In this document: in pieces, positions 11,747-20,091 of the stretch
Numbering within the stretch: position 1 is the first letter of the stretch
Layout of the letters: each line of letters opens with the position of its first letter
Origin: a virus
Strand: one strand, 5' to 3'
IMG/VR virus record: IMGVR_UViG_3300028361_000133
Span: 1 to 22,610 of that record
DNA: 22,610 nucleotides
Position numbers and translations under genes: made by a program
The notes under the pieces: generated by a model
Told to the model about the DNA's origin: nothing
Seen by the model: the letters and a program-made list of their open reading frames with translations, nothing else
Database searches by the model: none

Positions 11747-13093
11747 TTACTTGTCAGTCGAAAGTCGCCGCTGAGCGCGAGACAACCGGTTTATAGCATC
11801 AGCAAAAATGGTGTCAGGATCGTCAGCACGACCACCAACACGCGGACGCACAATCACACCCGCCGAAACGCTTTCCGACAGCTCACACTCGGTAATACGA
11901 TCCGTGAAATTTACGCCATTAGATTGGGCGGTAATAATGTCACCCTCACGGTAACCACCCGGCCCATAGAAAAAGGATTCCGTTTCCGACAGGGTGAGAG
12001 ACAACCCCGACTTCGGAGCACCCTCCGCCAAACCCTTATTTGCCGCAGCGTTCAGGTATGCGGTAAACACAGCTTTACTGCCCGCTGACACTTCACTGCG
12101 CAACAGAAAATACTTAGCAACATGGAACAGGTCAGACAACGTGGACGGCCATTGCAAATTTGCGCCGGTCGCATCCCTAAACACTTCCACCACATCACCG
12201 AACTCTGTTTCGAGGGGCAACGAGTTGACGCCCCAAAAGGCGCGGGCAACATCCTCACCCGGCCCACCGACAACAATTCGTGTCGCCGTAGGGTTTTCCT
12301 TCTCCCACACGCCCGCCTGAATGATCCCCGACTGGACAGTAAGAATTTGCGGGTGAACGGTGGGCACGAAAACGTCAGCTGTGATTGTCGCCGCCAGCCC
12401 GTCATGTGTCAGCCGCAAGCCAAGACCTGACCAGTCCAACAGTGGCGCAACCACCTCATCCACGGGACTAAACCGGACGAGCGGCAACACGCCGGCCGCG
12501 CGAGCATCACCACCACGCGCCAAATCCGCAGCAACCGTGACGGGGCGGCCCAACCGGGTAACTACGTTGCGGCTGATCACGTTTTTGATTGCAGCCTCAG
12601 CCGTGCTCACCAGAACGCCACCGGATGCAGCCGACCCGTCAGGCCACAGGTAGTACCCAAACTGCCCTTGCGTTGTCCCATCAGCTCCCGCGTCAGAACC
12701 TCCGCCCGGCAACCATGCTTGCGCCCACGACTGCGGCACAGTAGAAGTCAGCTCGGTTGGGGTGAGCGGGCCGGCAGGACTCACCCACGCCAGGGTGTTG
12801 ACCAAAATTCGGTAATCATCTTCGACCTGAAACCGCACCACACCGTCAGCGTTGAAATCACCCGACGGATGCAAAACCGGCCCCGACATGAGATGCGCAC
12901 CCTTATACGTCACGCGCACACGGGCACCCGACTCATACAAAAACCCGAGCATGGGATCGGTAGCCGACACTTCAAACTCACCCGTACCCACCGCGTTGAA
13001 CCGCACCGTGTACGACTGCGACAACGGATTGCCGAGAATGCCCTTACGGTCAAACGTTTTGTCAAACACGGTGATACGAAACGGTGACTCCAT
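11747..13093 (-). CDS. Gp37-like (Tal) tail protein
   Basis: The 448-aa product begins MESPFRITVFDKTFDRKG. It has the beta-rich start, VRFNAVGTGEFEV and a LAWVSPAGPL segment, as in the siphovirus ReqiPepy6 Gp37-like family of baseplate/tail-associated proteins. It ends with IFADAINRLSRAQRRL, a helical tail common to this family. It probably forms the tail tip next to Dit. The start overlaps the Dit-like stop by one base (TGATG). Confidence 0.78.
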   Translation of the reverse strand: MESPFRITVFDKTFDRKGILGNPLSQSYTVRFNAVGTGEFEVSATDPMLGFLYESGARVRVTYKGAHLMSGPVLHPSGDFNADGVVRFQVEDDYRILVNTLAWVSPAGPLTPTELTSTVPQSWAQAWLPGGGSDAGADGTTQGQFGYYLWPDGSAASGGVLVSTAEAAIKNVISRNVVTRLGRPVTVAADLARGGDARAAGVLPLVRFSPVDEVVAPLLDWSGLGLRLTHDGLAATITADVFVPTVHPQILTVQSGIIQAGVWEKENPTATRIVVGGPGEDVARAFWGVNSLPLETEFGDVVEVFRDATGANLQWPSTLSDLFHVAKYFLLRSEVSAGSKAVFTAYLNAAANKGLAEGAPKSGLSLTLSETESFFYGPGGYREGDIITAQSNGVNFTDRITECELSESVSAGVIVRPRVGGRADDPDTIFADAINRLSRAQRRLSTDK

Positions 13094-13962
13094 CAGAACG
13101 CCCTCCGAAAACCTGGATCGAACTGAACAGACACAGACCCGGCACCCTGAATTTCAACCGTCAACGGCACCGACTCACCCGACGGCACACGCGCGAACTG
13201 AATTGACGTGAACGCCGAAAACGGCAACACGGTAGACACACCGCCCACAATCTTTCGCGCCACCTGCACCGTCGGATCCGTGTTCACCTGCACCGACTCA
13301 CCCTCAAGCAGCGCAATCGTTCCCGCAATCACCGTTGACCCAACACCAATCGTGAAAGACGACGCAGGCCCGGTGATAGTCCACAACGGCCACGCATCCA
13401 CCTCACCCGGATTGGTGACAGTCGCGGAGGCAGTGGTTGAACTGCTCATCAAGTTGAGAACATGCGTACCCGCAGTCTCAAAGAACTCCGCCGCGACCTC
13501 CGCTGTTTGAAACGTTTGCAACACTTGAGGGCCACGCCAAAACGGATCATCCGCCACCAAATTGACGCCACGAACCTCAACACCAGTCCGCGACGGGTCA
13601 GCACCATAAACCGGGCCATCCTCCGACACAAACCGGGCAGTCAACGACCGCACCGAACCATCAGGCGCAGTCACCCGCCACACACCATTCCGGCCAAACG
13701 GAAGTGCCGCCCAAAACGCGGACTGCAAAGCCTGCCAAGAAGCAGCCGTCGCATCAATCACAACCGGCCAAAACACTTCCCGCGCCTTCGCACGAAAACC
13801 CGTCAACCGTTGCCCGTCAATCGCCGACGACTCCGACGTGAACTCCACCATTTGCGGTGTGCCCAAACCCTCAACACCAGCATCGTTCAACCACACACCC
13901 GACGTTGTATCCGTCAACGAATACACGACCCCATCAGGGCTAGTCCAAGACTGCTGAATCAT
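13093..13962 (-). CDS. Distal tail (Dit-like) protein
   Basis: A 289-aa product starts at the ATG overlapping the tape measure stop by 4 nt. It begins MIQQSWTSPDGVVYSL. It contains the siphovirus tail component pattern AREVFWPVVIDA and NGVWRVTAPDGS, then DDPFWRGP around residue 135, with the remaining part beta-rich. It would form the ring at the tail end connecting the tube to the tip proteins. Confidence 0.8.
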   Translation of the reverse strand: MIQQSWTSPDGVVYSLTDTTSGVWLNDAGVEGLGTPQMVEFTSESSAIDGQRLTGFRAKAREVFWPVVIDATAASWQALQSAFWAALPFGRNGVWRVTAPDGSVRSLTARFVSEDGPVYGADPSRTGVEVRGVNLVADDPFWRGPQVLQTFQTAEVAAEFFETAGTHVLNLMSSSTTASATVTNPGEVDAWPLWTITGPASSFTIGVGSTVIAGTIALLEGESVQVNTDPTVQVARKIVGGVSTVLPFSAFTSIQFARVPSGESVPLTVEIQGAGSVSVQFDPGFRRAF

Positions 13963-15905
13963 GCGACAGCCACCCCTCTAATACCCGAAGAAGCCAACGC
14001 GCGCCGCTGCCGTTTCGTAATCTCGTCAACCAACGCCCGCTCGTCCGTCACCTGGATGGTGCCAAAATTGTTGAACCCGCCAGCACTACCAGCACCAGCC
14101 ATGCCCGCCAGGGCCGTTGCAGATGCGTCAAACGACGTGGACACAGAGGGAATGTTCACCATTGAGGTGAGCGACCCGGCAACCGCGCCACGCATCGAGT
14201 TCACGCCAACAATCAGACCCTCACCAATGTCCGACCCGAACCCGGCAAACAGTTTTGATGGGCTGTTGATGCCAAGGAACTTGAGGAAGCCCTTCACGGC
14301 ACCGCTCGCAATATCCAGCAGAGCTTTACCAACGGAACCGCCGGCACGAACAAGCCCGACGACTAGACCTCCGATCAGGTCGCCACCAGCTTTGATTAGG
14401 TCCGGAATCAGGCCCAAGATTGTTTTCACAAGTACGGGCAGTAGTCCGAGGATTGCAGGAATCAGTTGAGGGATGATCTGTGGAATTGCGTTCACGAGAG
14501 ATGTGAAGAGGTTGATTGCAGCGCCCAGTAGCTGAGGAATCAAACCCAACACGGCACGAATTAGCATCGGCAACAAGGTGATGATCGCCGTGATGAGAAG
14601 CGGCAAAATGACGGGTATTGCGTTCACCAGGGCAGTAAACAGTGTGATTGCCGCGCCCAAAATTTGCGGAATCATCCCCACTACGGCACCAATCAGCACA
14701 GGGAGCAACGTGACGATTGCGCTGATCAGTGGCGGCAAAATGACGGGTATTGCGTTCACCAGTCCGGTGAACAGAGTGACAGCACCAGCGAGCAGGTCCG
14801 GGGCCGCACCAACCATGAGCAAGATGCCCTGCGAAACGAAAGTCATCAGCGCCGTCAATACCAGCGGGATTACCTGCACTACGGCATCAATGATGCCCGG
14901 CAATGCTTCCAACATTGCACCCATGAACCCGGCACGTGTGTCACTCAGCGACGCGAAGATTGATTCGATGCCGCCACCGGTAATAAACGATCCGACCTTG
15001 GTGAACTGGTCGGCAATGAGTTGCCCAAAGTTGAGGTCGGAAAGTTCACCGCCTGCGAGCATTGCGGCAAGCCCGGCAAACGCGGGCAAAACGGACGTGT
15101 TGAGAAACGTCACAATGTTGGTGACGATCGGGAGAAACACGGCACCGAACGTCGTTGACAGGTTCGTAAGGTTCGCGGCAAGGATGCGCTGCTGGTTGGC
15201 AAGCCCGCCCGACGTTTTCGCAAAGTCGCCCTGCTGAGTACCCGTCTGCGCCAAAATTTCAGCCTGCGCGGCCAACACTTTCTGCTGCTGCGTCAGAGCA
15301 CCCGTGCCCGAGAAAATGCCCATCTCGGTTGCACGCGCTTTCAGCGTCGCATCGTCAAGCAGGACGCCGAACTGACGCAGGGGTTCAGACTCACCACGAA
15401 GCCCAGCACCCAAAGCGGCAATAGCAGCCTCAGGCGTTGTGTTGTTGAACGATGCCAAGTCACCCGCAAGGGTAATGAAGTCTGTAGAGAACCCGGCAAG
15501 GTCTTCACCGCCCAGCCCTGCCGCCTTACCGAACACGCCAAACACGCGCGCCGCATCAAGAGTCTGATTCGTTGACTGGCCCAAGTTCCCCGCCGACGCC
15601 GCCGCAAACTTTTGAATCGTTGCGTCAGCAGAACCAAACACAGCAGTAATCGCCGTGCCAGCCTCAGCCAAATCGGATGCGTTCCCAATTGAGTCTCGAA
15701 TGATCTTGCCAATACCCAACGTGGCAAACGCGGCGGCCAGCGGTGCGGCCAGTTTCCCGACCGCACCCAAAACTCCACCGTTTATCCCTTTGCCCGCATT
15801 CCGGCCAGCCTCCGGCCCAGCCGCGTCAAACTCTTTCGCCAACGTTCGACGCAAGTTTGATGCGTCAGGAACGATCTCAACAAACGCTTGATACAGTGCC
15901 GACAC
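13959..15905 (-). CDS. Tape measure protein
   Basis: A 648-aa product starts at GTG 15905, with GGGAGG five bases upstream. It has a helical, Ala/Gly-rich N-terminal region (KEFDAAGPEAGRNAGKGINGG, KIIRDSIGNASDLAEAGTAI), a long hydrophobic centre and a Gly-rich C-terminal part. At about residues 365-510 a 44-residue unit with LVNAIPVILP...LLP is repeated three times, encoded by 132-bp DNA repeats. Its length sets tail length. At 648 residues it predicts a rather short tail (about 100 nm at 1.5 Angstrom per residue, the usual estimate). Tail tube hydrophobic segments are consistent with DNA-injection roles. Confidence 0.93.
   Translation of the reverse strand: MSALYQAFVEIVPDASNLRRTLAKEFDAAGPEAGRNAGKGINGGVLGAVGKLAAPLAAAFATLGIGKIIRDSIGNASDLAEAGTAITAVFGSADATIQKFAAASAGNLGQSTNQTLDAARVFGVFGKAAGLGGEDLAGFSTDFITLAGDLASFNNTTPEAAIAALGAGLRGESEPLRQFGVLLDDATLKARATEMGIFSGTGALTQQQKVLAAQAEILAQTGTQQGDFAKTSGGLANQQRILAANLTNLSTTFGAVFLPIVTNIVTFLNTSVLPAFAGLAAMLAGGELSDLNFGQLIADQFTKVGSFITGGGIESIFASLSDTRAGFMGAMLEALPGIIDAVVQVIPLVLTALMTFVSQGILLMVGAAPDLLAGAVTLFTGLVNAIPVILPPLISAIVTLLPVLIGAVVGMIPQILGAAITLFTALVNAIPVILPLLITAIITLLPMLIRAVLGLIPQLLGAAINLFTSLVNAIPQIIPQLIPAILGLLPVLVKTILGLIPDLIKAGGDLIGGLVVGLVRAGGSVGKALLDIASGAVKGFLKFLGINSPSKLFAGFGSDIGEGLIVGVNSMRGAVAGSLTSMVNIPSVSTSFDASATALAGMAGAGSAGGFNNFGTIQVTDERALVDEITKRQRRALASSGIRGVAVA
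14485..14870. repeat. Three 132-bp tandem units in the tape measure gene
   Basis: Matching ATTGCGTTCAC segments start at about 14485, 14617 and 14749, each 132 bp apart. CGGCAAAATGACGGG also recurs at 14601 and 14733. Each unit encodes 44 residues. The approximate outer limits are my estimate. Such repeats let tail length change in steps. Confidence 0.75.
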
Positions 15906-15950
15906 TGGTGCCTCCCGAAGGTTTGAGGGCCACCGGGAGAGTGGGCAAGG

Positions 15951-16594
15951 TTACGTCTTCTCAACGCGAGGGCGAGCCAACAGCTCCCGCAATTCGTTCA
16001 CCGTATGACCGGCCTTCTTCACCCCACCAATACGATTACGCGCCCTATCGAACGGGCGTGCATACGGTTGAGGTTTGTTCTTCGCCGCCACTTTGTGCTG
16101 CAAGTCGAACAGGTCAACGAGCGCCAACCATTCACGGGTGACCGGATATTCCCACCCGGCAAGTGCCGCCTGCAATCGTGATGCGGGATCGCGTCTCAGG
16201 CCGTCAACAAGGTCGATCAGTTCGAGCAAGGGCAGGGCAGGCGATCCTGCCCAGTGGAGGGATACGCCGTAGAAACTGCGGAGGTCTTCGGTTAGCTCGC
16301 GTCGGTGGGAGCGGATGGCTCCGGCGAGCTGGATAAGTCCCCCGGTTCAACCCCCGCCCACTTGCGGAACAAAGTGCCCAAAGCACCAATGCCCAACGAC
16401 TTGATTGCATCAATGGTGCGCTTGTCGGCACGGTTGAACAGGATTTCGCGGGTTGCCTTCAACTGGTCGGCAACCTCCCCGGCCATTGCCTCCGCCACCG
16501 TGTCAATGTCGCCAAACGACAGGCCGGGGAGTGTGTACGGTTTGCCGTCAATTTCGAACGAGTACGGGGCGGCGGATGTAAACGAGTCAACCAT
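15951..16594 (-). CDS. Tail assembly chaperone, frameshift product (G-T type)
   Basis: The two frames 16292-16594 and 15951-16336 form one protein by -1 frameshift. The upstream frame contributes residues 1-86 and the downstream frame about 128 more (214 in total). The extension has the family features LTEDLRSFYGVSL, LIDLVDGLRRDPASRL and a charged C-terminal part. It has no good start of its own at the expected junction. In this family a small fraction of ribosomes shift, and both forms help tail tube assembly around the tape measure. Confidence 0.8.
16292..16594 (-). CDS. Tail assembly chaperone, unshifted product (G type)
   Basis: The 100-aa product begins MVDSFTSAAPYSFEIDGKPYTLPGLSFGDI, the typical beta start of phage tail chaperones. 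A helical part then contains LKATREILFNRADKRTIDAIKSLG, and the tail is Ser/Pro-rich (DLSSSPEPSAPTDAS). It lies directly between the major tail protein and the tape measure, where gpG-type chaperones are always found. AAAGG precedes the ATG at 16594. Confidence 0.85.
   Translation of the reverse strand: MVDSFTSAAPYSFEIDGKPYTLPGLSFGDIDTVAEAMAGEVADQLKATREILFNRADKRTIDAIKSLGIGALGTLFRKWAGVEPGDLSSSPEPSAPTDAS
16296..16343 (-). promoter_or_regulatory. Programmed -1 frameshift signal
   Basis: Coding-strand GGGGGAC (16343-16337) is followed by an 8-nt spacer and a two-part stem. The outer arms are CTCGC (16328-16324) and GCGAG (16300-16296), with an inner GGAGC/GCTCC hairpin. A TGA in the -1 frame just upstream (GGT-TGA) confines slippage to this point. 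The heptamer is not a canonical XXXYYYZ, so the exact slip codon is inferred. Confidence 0.65.
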
Positions 16595-16625
16595 GGGGAG
16601 AACCTTTCAATAGGAGAGTGGGAGA

Positions 16626-16677
16626 AAAAAGGGGTGCAACGCCGGCCCGAGGGGTTCTCCCGCCACCTCGGGCCGGT
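16626..16677 (-). terminator. Long hairpin after the major tail gene
   Basis: A perfect 11-bp stem CCGGCCCGAGG/CCTCGGGCCGG (plus-strand arms 16643-16653 and 16667-16677) has a 13-nt loop and a run of six T on the minus strand about 11 nt further on. The distance of the T run suggests partial termination or RNA protection, reducing downstream expression relative to the abundant tail tube protein. Confidence 0.6.
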
Positions 16678-16684
16678 GACCTAC

Positions 16685-17482
16685 TTACGCGGCTCGCGTG
16701 TACGGGAACGCGACCGACGAACCGACAGCGTTTTGCACGATGACCGGTGCGGAACCTGCAGAACCTGCGGGCAGTGTTGCGTAAATGGTGAACGAGTCAT
16801 CCACGGTGAACGCCGTAGCGTTGACTCCACCGAATCGGACGCCGACCGTGGCAACCGCACCGGTGAAGCTTGACCCGTCAATGCGAACCATGGCACCGGC
16901 ACCGGCACCCGAAGGGGTGACAGCGGTGATGCTGGGCACGGTCGCAACACCAAGCGTTGCGTACCACTTGCGGGCCGCTCCACCGATCACGGCGTTGTCG
17001 TATGCGGTGATCGTGATTTCGTAGCCGATGGGCACACCAGCTGCGAACACTTGATCGCCGACAGCGGTCACTTGGCCGGTGGGAATGTAGGTGCGGATGA
17101 CCTGCGTTCCGTCGTATACGTCGATGATGTAGGAGCGGCGTGGACGCTCCAAAAGCGGGTTGACGACAATGGAACCGTCAACACCAACCGTGGCCCCGTA
17201 ATACTCGGCCAGAACAGCCGCGTTGGTCTGCAACAGGGTGAGCTGGAAAGTTGTTTCGCCCTCTGTGACCGTGGTGCGGACCACTGCGGAACGCTGCCAC
17301 GACTTGATCTTTTCCATCGTCTGAGCGTTGGTTTCCGTCACCCCGTCATCGGAAACGAATCCGAGGTTGACGAACCCTGCGGGTGCGCCGGGGCCGGTGT
17401 TGGTCGGTGCGCCTGCACTGGTTGGTCCTGACAGCACGACGCCATCGACGGCGACCTGCACTTCGTTAGCGTTTAGCGTCAT
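16685..17482 (-). CDS. Major tail protein with C-terminal IPT/TIG Ig-like domain
   Basis: A 265-aa product starts at the ATG at 17482 behind an excellent AAGGAG site. Residues 1-175 are a tail tube domain (MTLNANEVQVAVDGVV, ETNAQTMEKIKSWQRSAVVRT, then TLGVATVP). From about residue 182 to the end runs PSITAVTPSGAGAGAMVRI, FGGVNATAF and VIVQNAVGSS, an IPT/TIG-type Ig-like fold. Ig-like domains on tube proteins decorate the tail surface and may bind carbohydrates. The next gene cluster is the chaperone. Confidence 0.85.
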   Translation of the reverse strand: MTLNANEVQVAVDGVVLSGPTSAGAPTNTGPGAPAGFVNLGFVSDDGVTETNAQTMEKIKSWQRSAVVRTTVTEGETTFQLTLLQTNAAVLAEYYGATVGVDGSIVVNPLLERPRRSYIIDVYDGTQVIRTYIPTGQVTAVGDQVFAAGVPIGYEITITAYDNAVIGGAARKWYATLGVATVPSITAVTPSGAGAGAMVRIDGSSFTGAVATVGVRFGGVNATAFTVDDSFTIYATLPAGSAGSAPVIVQNAVGSSVAFPYTRAA

Positions 17483-17552
17483 GTGCTGCTCCTTAGTTGT
17501 GTGAGGTGTTTACGCCTCAGAACCTGCCCGGATGGTCAGGGGGTTTTAGGGG

Positions 17553-17969
17553 TTAGAAGTTGGTTCCGCGTGCGGTGATACGGCAGGCGAAGAAGTAGTT
17601 GGTCAAGTTTTTGCCGCCCACATTGTGCGGGGTTTCGGTGGGCACGTCGAAGGGGCCACTGAACGAGTCGGTGACGGTGATGGGCTGCCCGTCGGCACAG
17701 TCGCGCAAAATTGCCATACACAGCAAAGCCAAGTTTTCGGCGTCGACGGGTGTGTCAGCCCACACGTTGAACCCGTACCGGCGTCGCGTTTGCGATCCGT
17801 CGTCGGGGCCGGAGTCGTCACGAACGGTCACCATTCGCGCTGTCTTGGTGGCGGGCAGTTTCGGTTGCACGGTCACACCGATTGCATGTGCCACAGCGGA
17901 CGCTGTGAGGCCCGCACGGAGCACAGAACACAACACGCCAGTAGTGGAGGGGAAGATGATTCCGCGCAT
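17553..17969 (-). CDS. Tail terminator-type protein
   Basis: A 138-aa product starts at the ATG at 17969, one base after the previous stop (TAACATG). It begins MRGIIFPSTTGVLCSVL and contains TRRRYGFNVWADTPVDAENLALLC, then FFACRITARGTNF at the end. Size, position before the major tail protein and the beta-strand ending fit the tail terminator ring protein. A longer frame starting at 18053 overlaps the neighbour and is rejected. Confidence 0.65.
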   Translation of the reverse strand: MRGIIFPSTTGVLCSVLRAGLTASAVAHAIGVTVQPKLPATKTARMVTVRDDSGPDDGSQTRRRYGFNVWADTPVDAENLALLCMAILRDCADGQPITVTDSFSGPFDVPTETPHNVGGKNLTNYFFACRITARGTNF

Positions 17970-17970
17970 G

Positions 17971-18234
17971 TTAGCCGCCCGCCTGACCGAGTGCCCGCGC
18001 GAGCGTGCCGCGCTTAGCCTCAACCGCCATGCCAATAATCGGTGCCGCACCAACCTGCACAGTCACACGCGACGTACCCTCACGCGCATTCATGCGCAAA
18101 GACGCCACATAGGTAGCGTTCGAATCCGACTGGGCGCCCGTAAGAACGCGCGAACCAATTTCCGCCAGTCGTGCCTCAATTTCCGGCGACTTCAACATTT
18201 CGGCAATGCTGCGAATCTGACGAAACTTAGCCAT
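17971..18234 (-). CDS. Head-tail connector / HK97 gp10-like minor protein
   Basis: An 87-aa product starts at the ATG at 18234, overlapping the preceding stop by one base (TGATG). It begins MAKFRQIRSIAEMLKSPEIE and has the segment VEAKRGTLARAL near the C-terminus, a common ending of small neck proteins in actinophages. Order (stopper, this protein, terminator, tube) supports a neck role. Confidence 0.65.
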   Translation of the reverse strand: MAKFRQIRSIAEMLKSPEIEARLAEIGSRVLTGAQSDSNATYVASLRMNAREGTSRVTVQVGAAPIIGMAVEAKRGTLARALGQAGG

Positions 18235-18548
18235 CAAGACACCCGCTTCACATTCACCACAACACCCTTGCCCCAATCGGCAACATCACCATCAACCGCC
18301 CACGACCCGCCGCGAACCAACAGGCGATCGGTCGCGCGAATGTCAGCAGGAATGCGCCGATACAGTGCAAGGCCGGTCACGACCTGTTGCCCGAACGGTT
18401 CCGCCGACTCATTCGACGACCGGGGGGCAACCATCCACCCCGCCGACAAAATGGCAACATCCACGCCAACCAACGGGTTGCCCTGCGAATCGAAGCCAAC
18501 AGGTGGCGTGCCGGCGCGCACAATAGTTATTGACTCCAACCGGTTCAC
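18234..18548 (-). CDS. Head-tail connector, stopper-type
   Basis: The 104-aa product begins MNRLESITIVRAGTPPVGFDSQGNP and has a beta-rich body (GLALYRRIPADIRATDRLLVRG, VDGDVADW). Such short beta proteins just after the Gp19/Gp15-like connector are stopper (SPP1 gp16-type) proteins that hold DNA in the head. It overlaps the upstream gene stop by 4 nt. Confidence 0.65.
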   Translation of the reverse strand: MNRLESITIVRAGTPPVGFDSQGNPLVGVDVAILSAGWMVAPRSSNESAEPFGQQVVTGLALYRRIPADIRATDRLLVRGGSWAVDGDVADWGKGVVVNVKRVS

Positions 18549-18976
18549 GGAGTAACCAACGGCACAACATAAAGCGGTGAATAGGGCGAGCTGGTTGGGA
18601 TCAGGTTGATGCTGAAAGCCTTCTGCCCGGTACTGCCCGAACCCGACAGCATCGCCAACTCAGAATCAAGAATGACCAGTTCGCCCGGCTCGTCACCGCC
18701 ATAGGTGCGCGACTGCGTAAACGGGCCATCACCCGTACTGGCCGTGCGGATGCCCTCAGGGTTGCGGAACTTGCGGATAACCATCGACGTCGTAACGTCC
18801 ACCATTGTTTCCAGCAAACCCACCTCTGGAATGAGCAACCGCGCGGTCACAGTAGGCACGCGGAACCGAATCAACCGTTCGGCTTTCCCGATCCACGTTT
18901 CAATCAAATTCAGGTCAGTGGGAGCGTCATAACCAATCCACGCATCCTGCACATCAGCAGCCGTAGTCCACGTCAT
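18545..18976 (-). CDS. Head-tail adaptor (Gp19/Gp15/Gp42 family)
   Basis: The 143-aa product begins MTWTTAADVQDAWIG and contains LIETWIGKAERLIRFRVP (helix 2) and MVIRKFRNPEGIRTASTGDGP, which is the signature stretch of the Gp19/Gp15/Gp42 family, with FTQSRTYGG and LVILDSELAML after it. It forms the adaptor ring under the portal. Confidence 0.8.
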   Translation of the reverse strand: MTWTTAADVQDAWIGYDAPTDLNLIETWIGKAERLIRFRVPTVTARLLIPEVGLLETMVDVTTSMVIRKFRNPEGIRTASTGDGPFTQSRTYGGDEPGELVILDSELAMLSGSGSTGQKAFSINLIPTSSPYSPLYVVPLVTP

Positions 18977-18991
18977 GACGCCCCACCTTTC

Positions 18992-19132
18992 CTATTGTTC
19001 TGTTTTCTTAGGACGAACCGCGGCACGCTTCGGGGTGGGGTCCGAAGACTCCCACCCGTCAGCGAACCGGTGATCCTTCTCGTCAGCCACCGAAACGGTG
19101 ACCCCGGATTCCAGGTGTCTAAACCTGCTCAT
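18992..19132 (-). CDS. Small head protein (46 aa)
   Basis: A 46-aa frame starts at the ATG at 19132 with AGGGG seven bases upstream and ends 15 nt before the adaptor gene. It begins MSRFRHLESGVTVSVAD and ends in a basic tail (KRAAVRPKKTEQ). Short proteins of this type, starting with a strand such as VRFR...GVTVSV, sit between capsid and adaptor in many actinophages and are probably head or connector components. Confidence 0.7.
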   Translation of the reverse strand: MSRFRHLESGVTVSVADEKDHRFADGWESSDPTPKRAAVRPKKTEQ

Positions 19133-19158
19133 ACGTTCACCCCTAAGCCGGTGAGGGC

Positions 19159-20073
19159 TTAGACGTTAGCAACCGCGTCACGCACAACGGCAAATGCGTC
19201 GAGGTCCATGACGCTCCACCCGTAAACAACCTCGGCGCGCAATGCGATTTGGTTGTTGCGCTTGAGGTCACCGGTGCCATCAGGGTCACCGAACTCGATC
19301 AGCTCGATGGGAATGTTGCGCTGAACACCCCAACGGAACGCGTCCCACTGTCCGACGATTGCTTTCACGTTCGTGTCGTCTGCCTCGGGGAGGCCAGAAA
19401 CGGTGCTGGACGAGAACGCGGCAAGACCCTCAAACGAGGACAGTTCCTGACCGAAGCCAAGCTCGGGGAACTTCTTGCGCCCATCCGAGTAGCGTGACGT
19501 GGCCGTGCTGAACGCGTAACGCGGCTCGAAAGCAACACCGTTGGGAATGTACCCGTCGGCGATGATCAACGCGGCGGCCTGCTCAATGAGCAGGTCAGGC
19601 GATCCGAGAGTTGCCGTGGTGATTTCGACACTGTTCGTGGTGGTCGCAATGCGATCTCCAACAAGCAGAGCGGCGGCGGCGGTACCCGTGCGCGGGTTGA
19701 TGCCGTGGAATCCACCAAGGTCAAGTGCACGGCTCAATGCCACGCCAGCCTCATCAGCAAGCATGGTAAGGATACCGAGCTGGTAATCCTCGTCAGCGAA
19801 CCGAACTTCTTCGTTGAACCGCATGGTGACCTGGAACTTTTTCGGAGTCGCAACACGCGACCCGAACGTTGCCCCGGTCAGACCCTTCTGTCCACCTTCG
19901 CCGACAAGCTCGGCACGGGGGCGACCGGTGAGGGTCATGTGGGTAACGTCACCGAACTGCTGCGGCTGCGACCCGGCAAGGGTTGCAATCGCTGAACCGG
20001 TGGTCGCTTTGCTGAACATGCCTTCAGCAATGTTGCGGGGCAGAACAAGCCCGGCAGTTGTAATGAGTGCCAT
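19159..20073 (-). CDS. Major capsid protein (HK97 fold)
   Basis: A 304-aa product starts at the ATG at 20073 with AAAGGAAG seven bases upstream. It begins MALITTAGLVLPRNIAEGMF and contains GRPRAELVGEGGQKG, VTMRFNEEVRFADED (E-loop/P-domain region), a central A-domain and IALRAEVVYGWSVMDLDAFAVV at the C-terminus, all typical of actinophage HK97-fold capsids. No N-terminal delta domain is present. The separate scaffold gene upstream replaces it. Confidence 0.93.
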   Translation of the reverse strand: MALITTAGLVLPRNIAEGMFSKATTGSAIATLAGSQPQQFGDVTHMTLTGRPRAELVGEGGQKGLTGATFGSRVATPKKFQVTMRFNEEVRFADEDYQLGILTMLADEAGVALSRALDLGGFHGINPRTGTAAAALLVGDRIATTTNSVEITTATLGSPDLLIEQAAALIIADGYIPNGVAFEPRYAFSTATSRYSDGRKKFPELGFGQELSSFEGLAAFSSSTVSGLPEADDTNVKAIVGQWDAFRWGVQRNIPIELIEFGDPDGTGDLKRNNQIALRAEVVYGWSVMDLDAFAVVRDAVANV

Positions 20074-20091
20074 GATTTTCTTCCTTTACGG

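Noticed and set aside
13462-14469. Long plus-strand open frame opposite the Dit-like and tape measure genes
   Set aside because: It is antisense to confident tail genes, rich in Arg/Pro/His as expected for a shadow frame, and has no ribosome site or family match.
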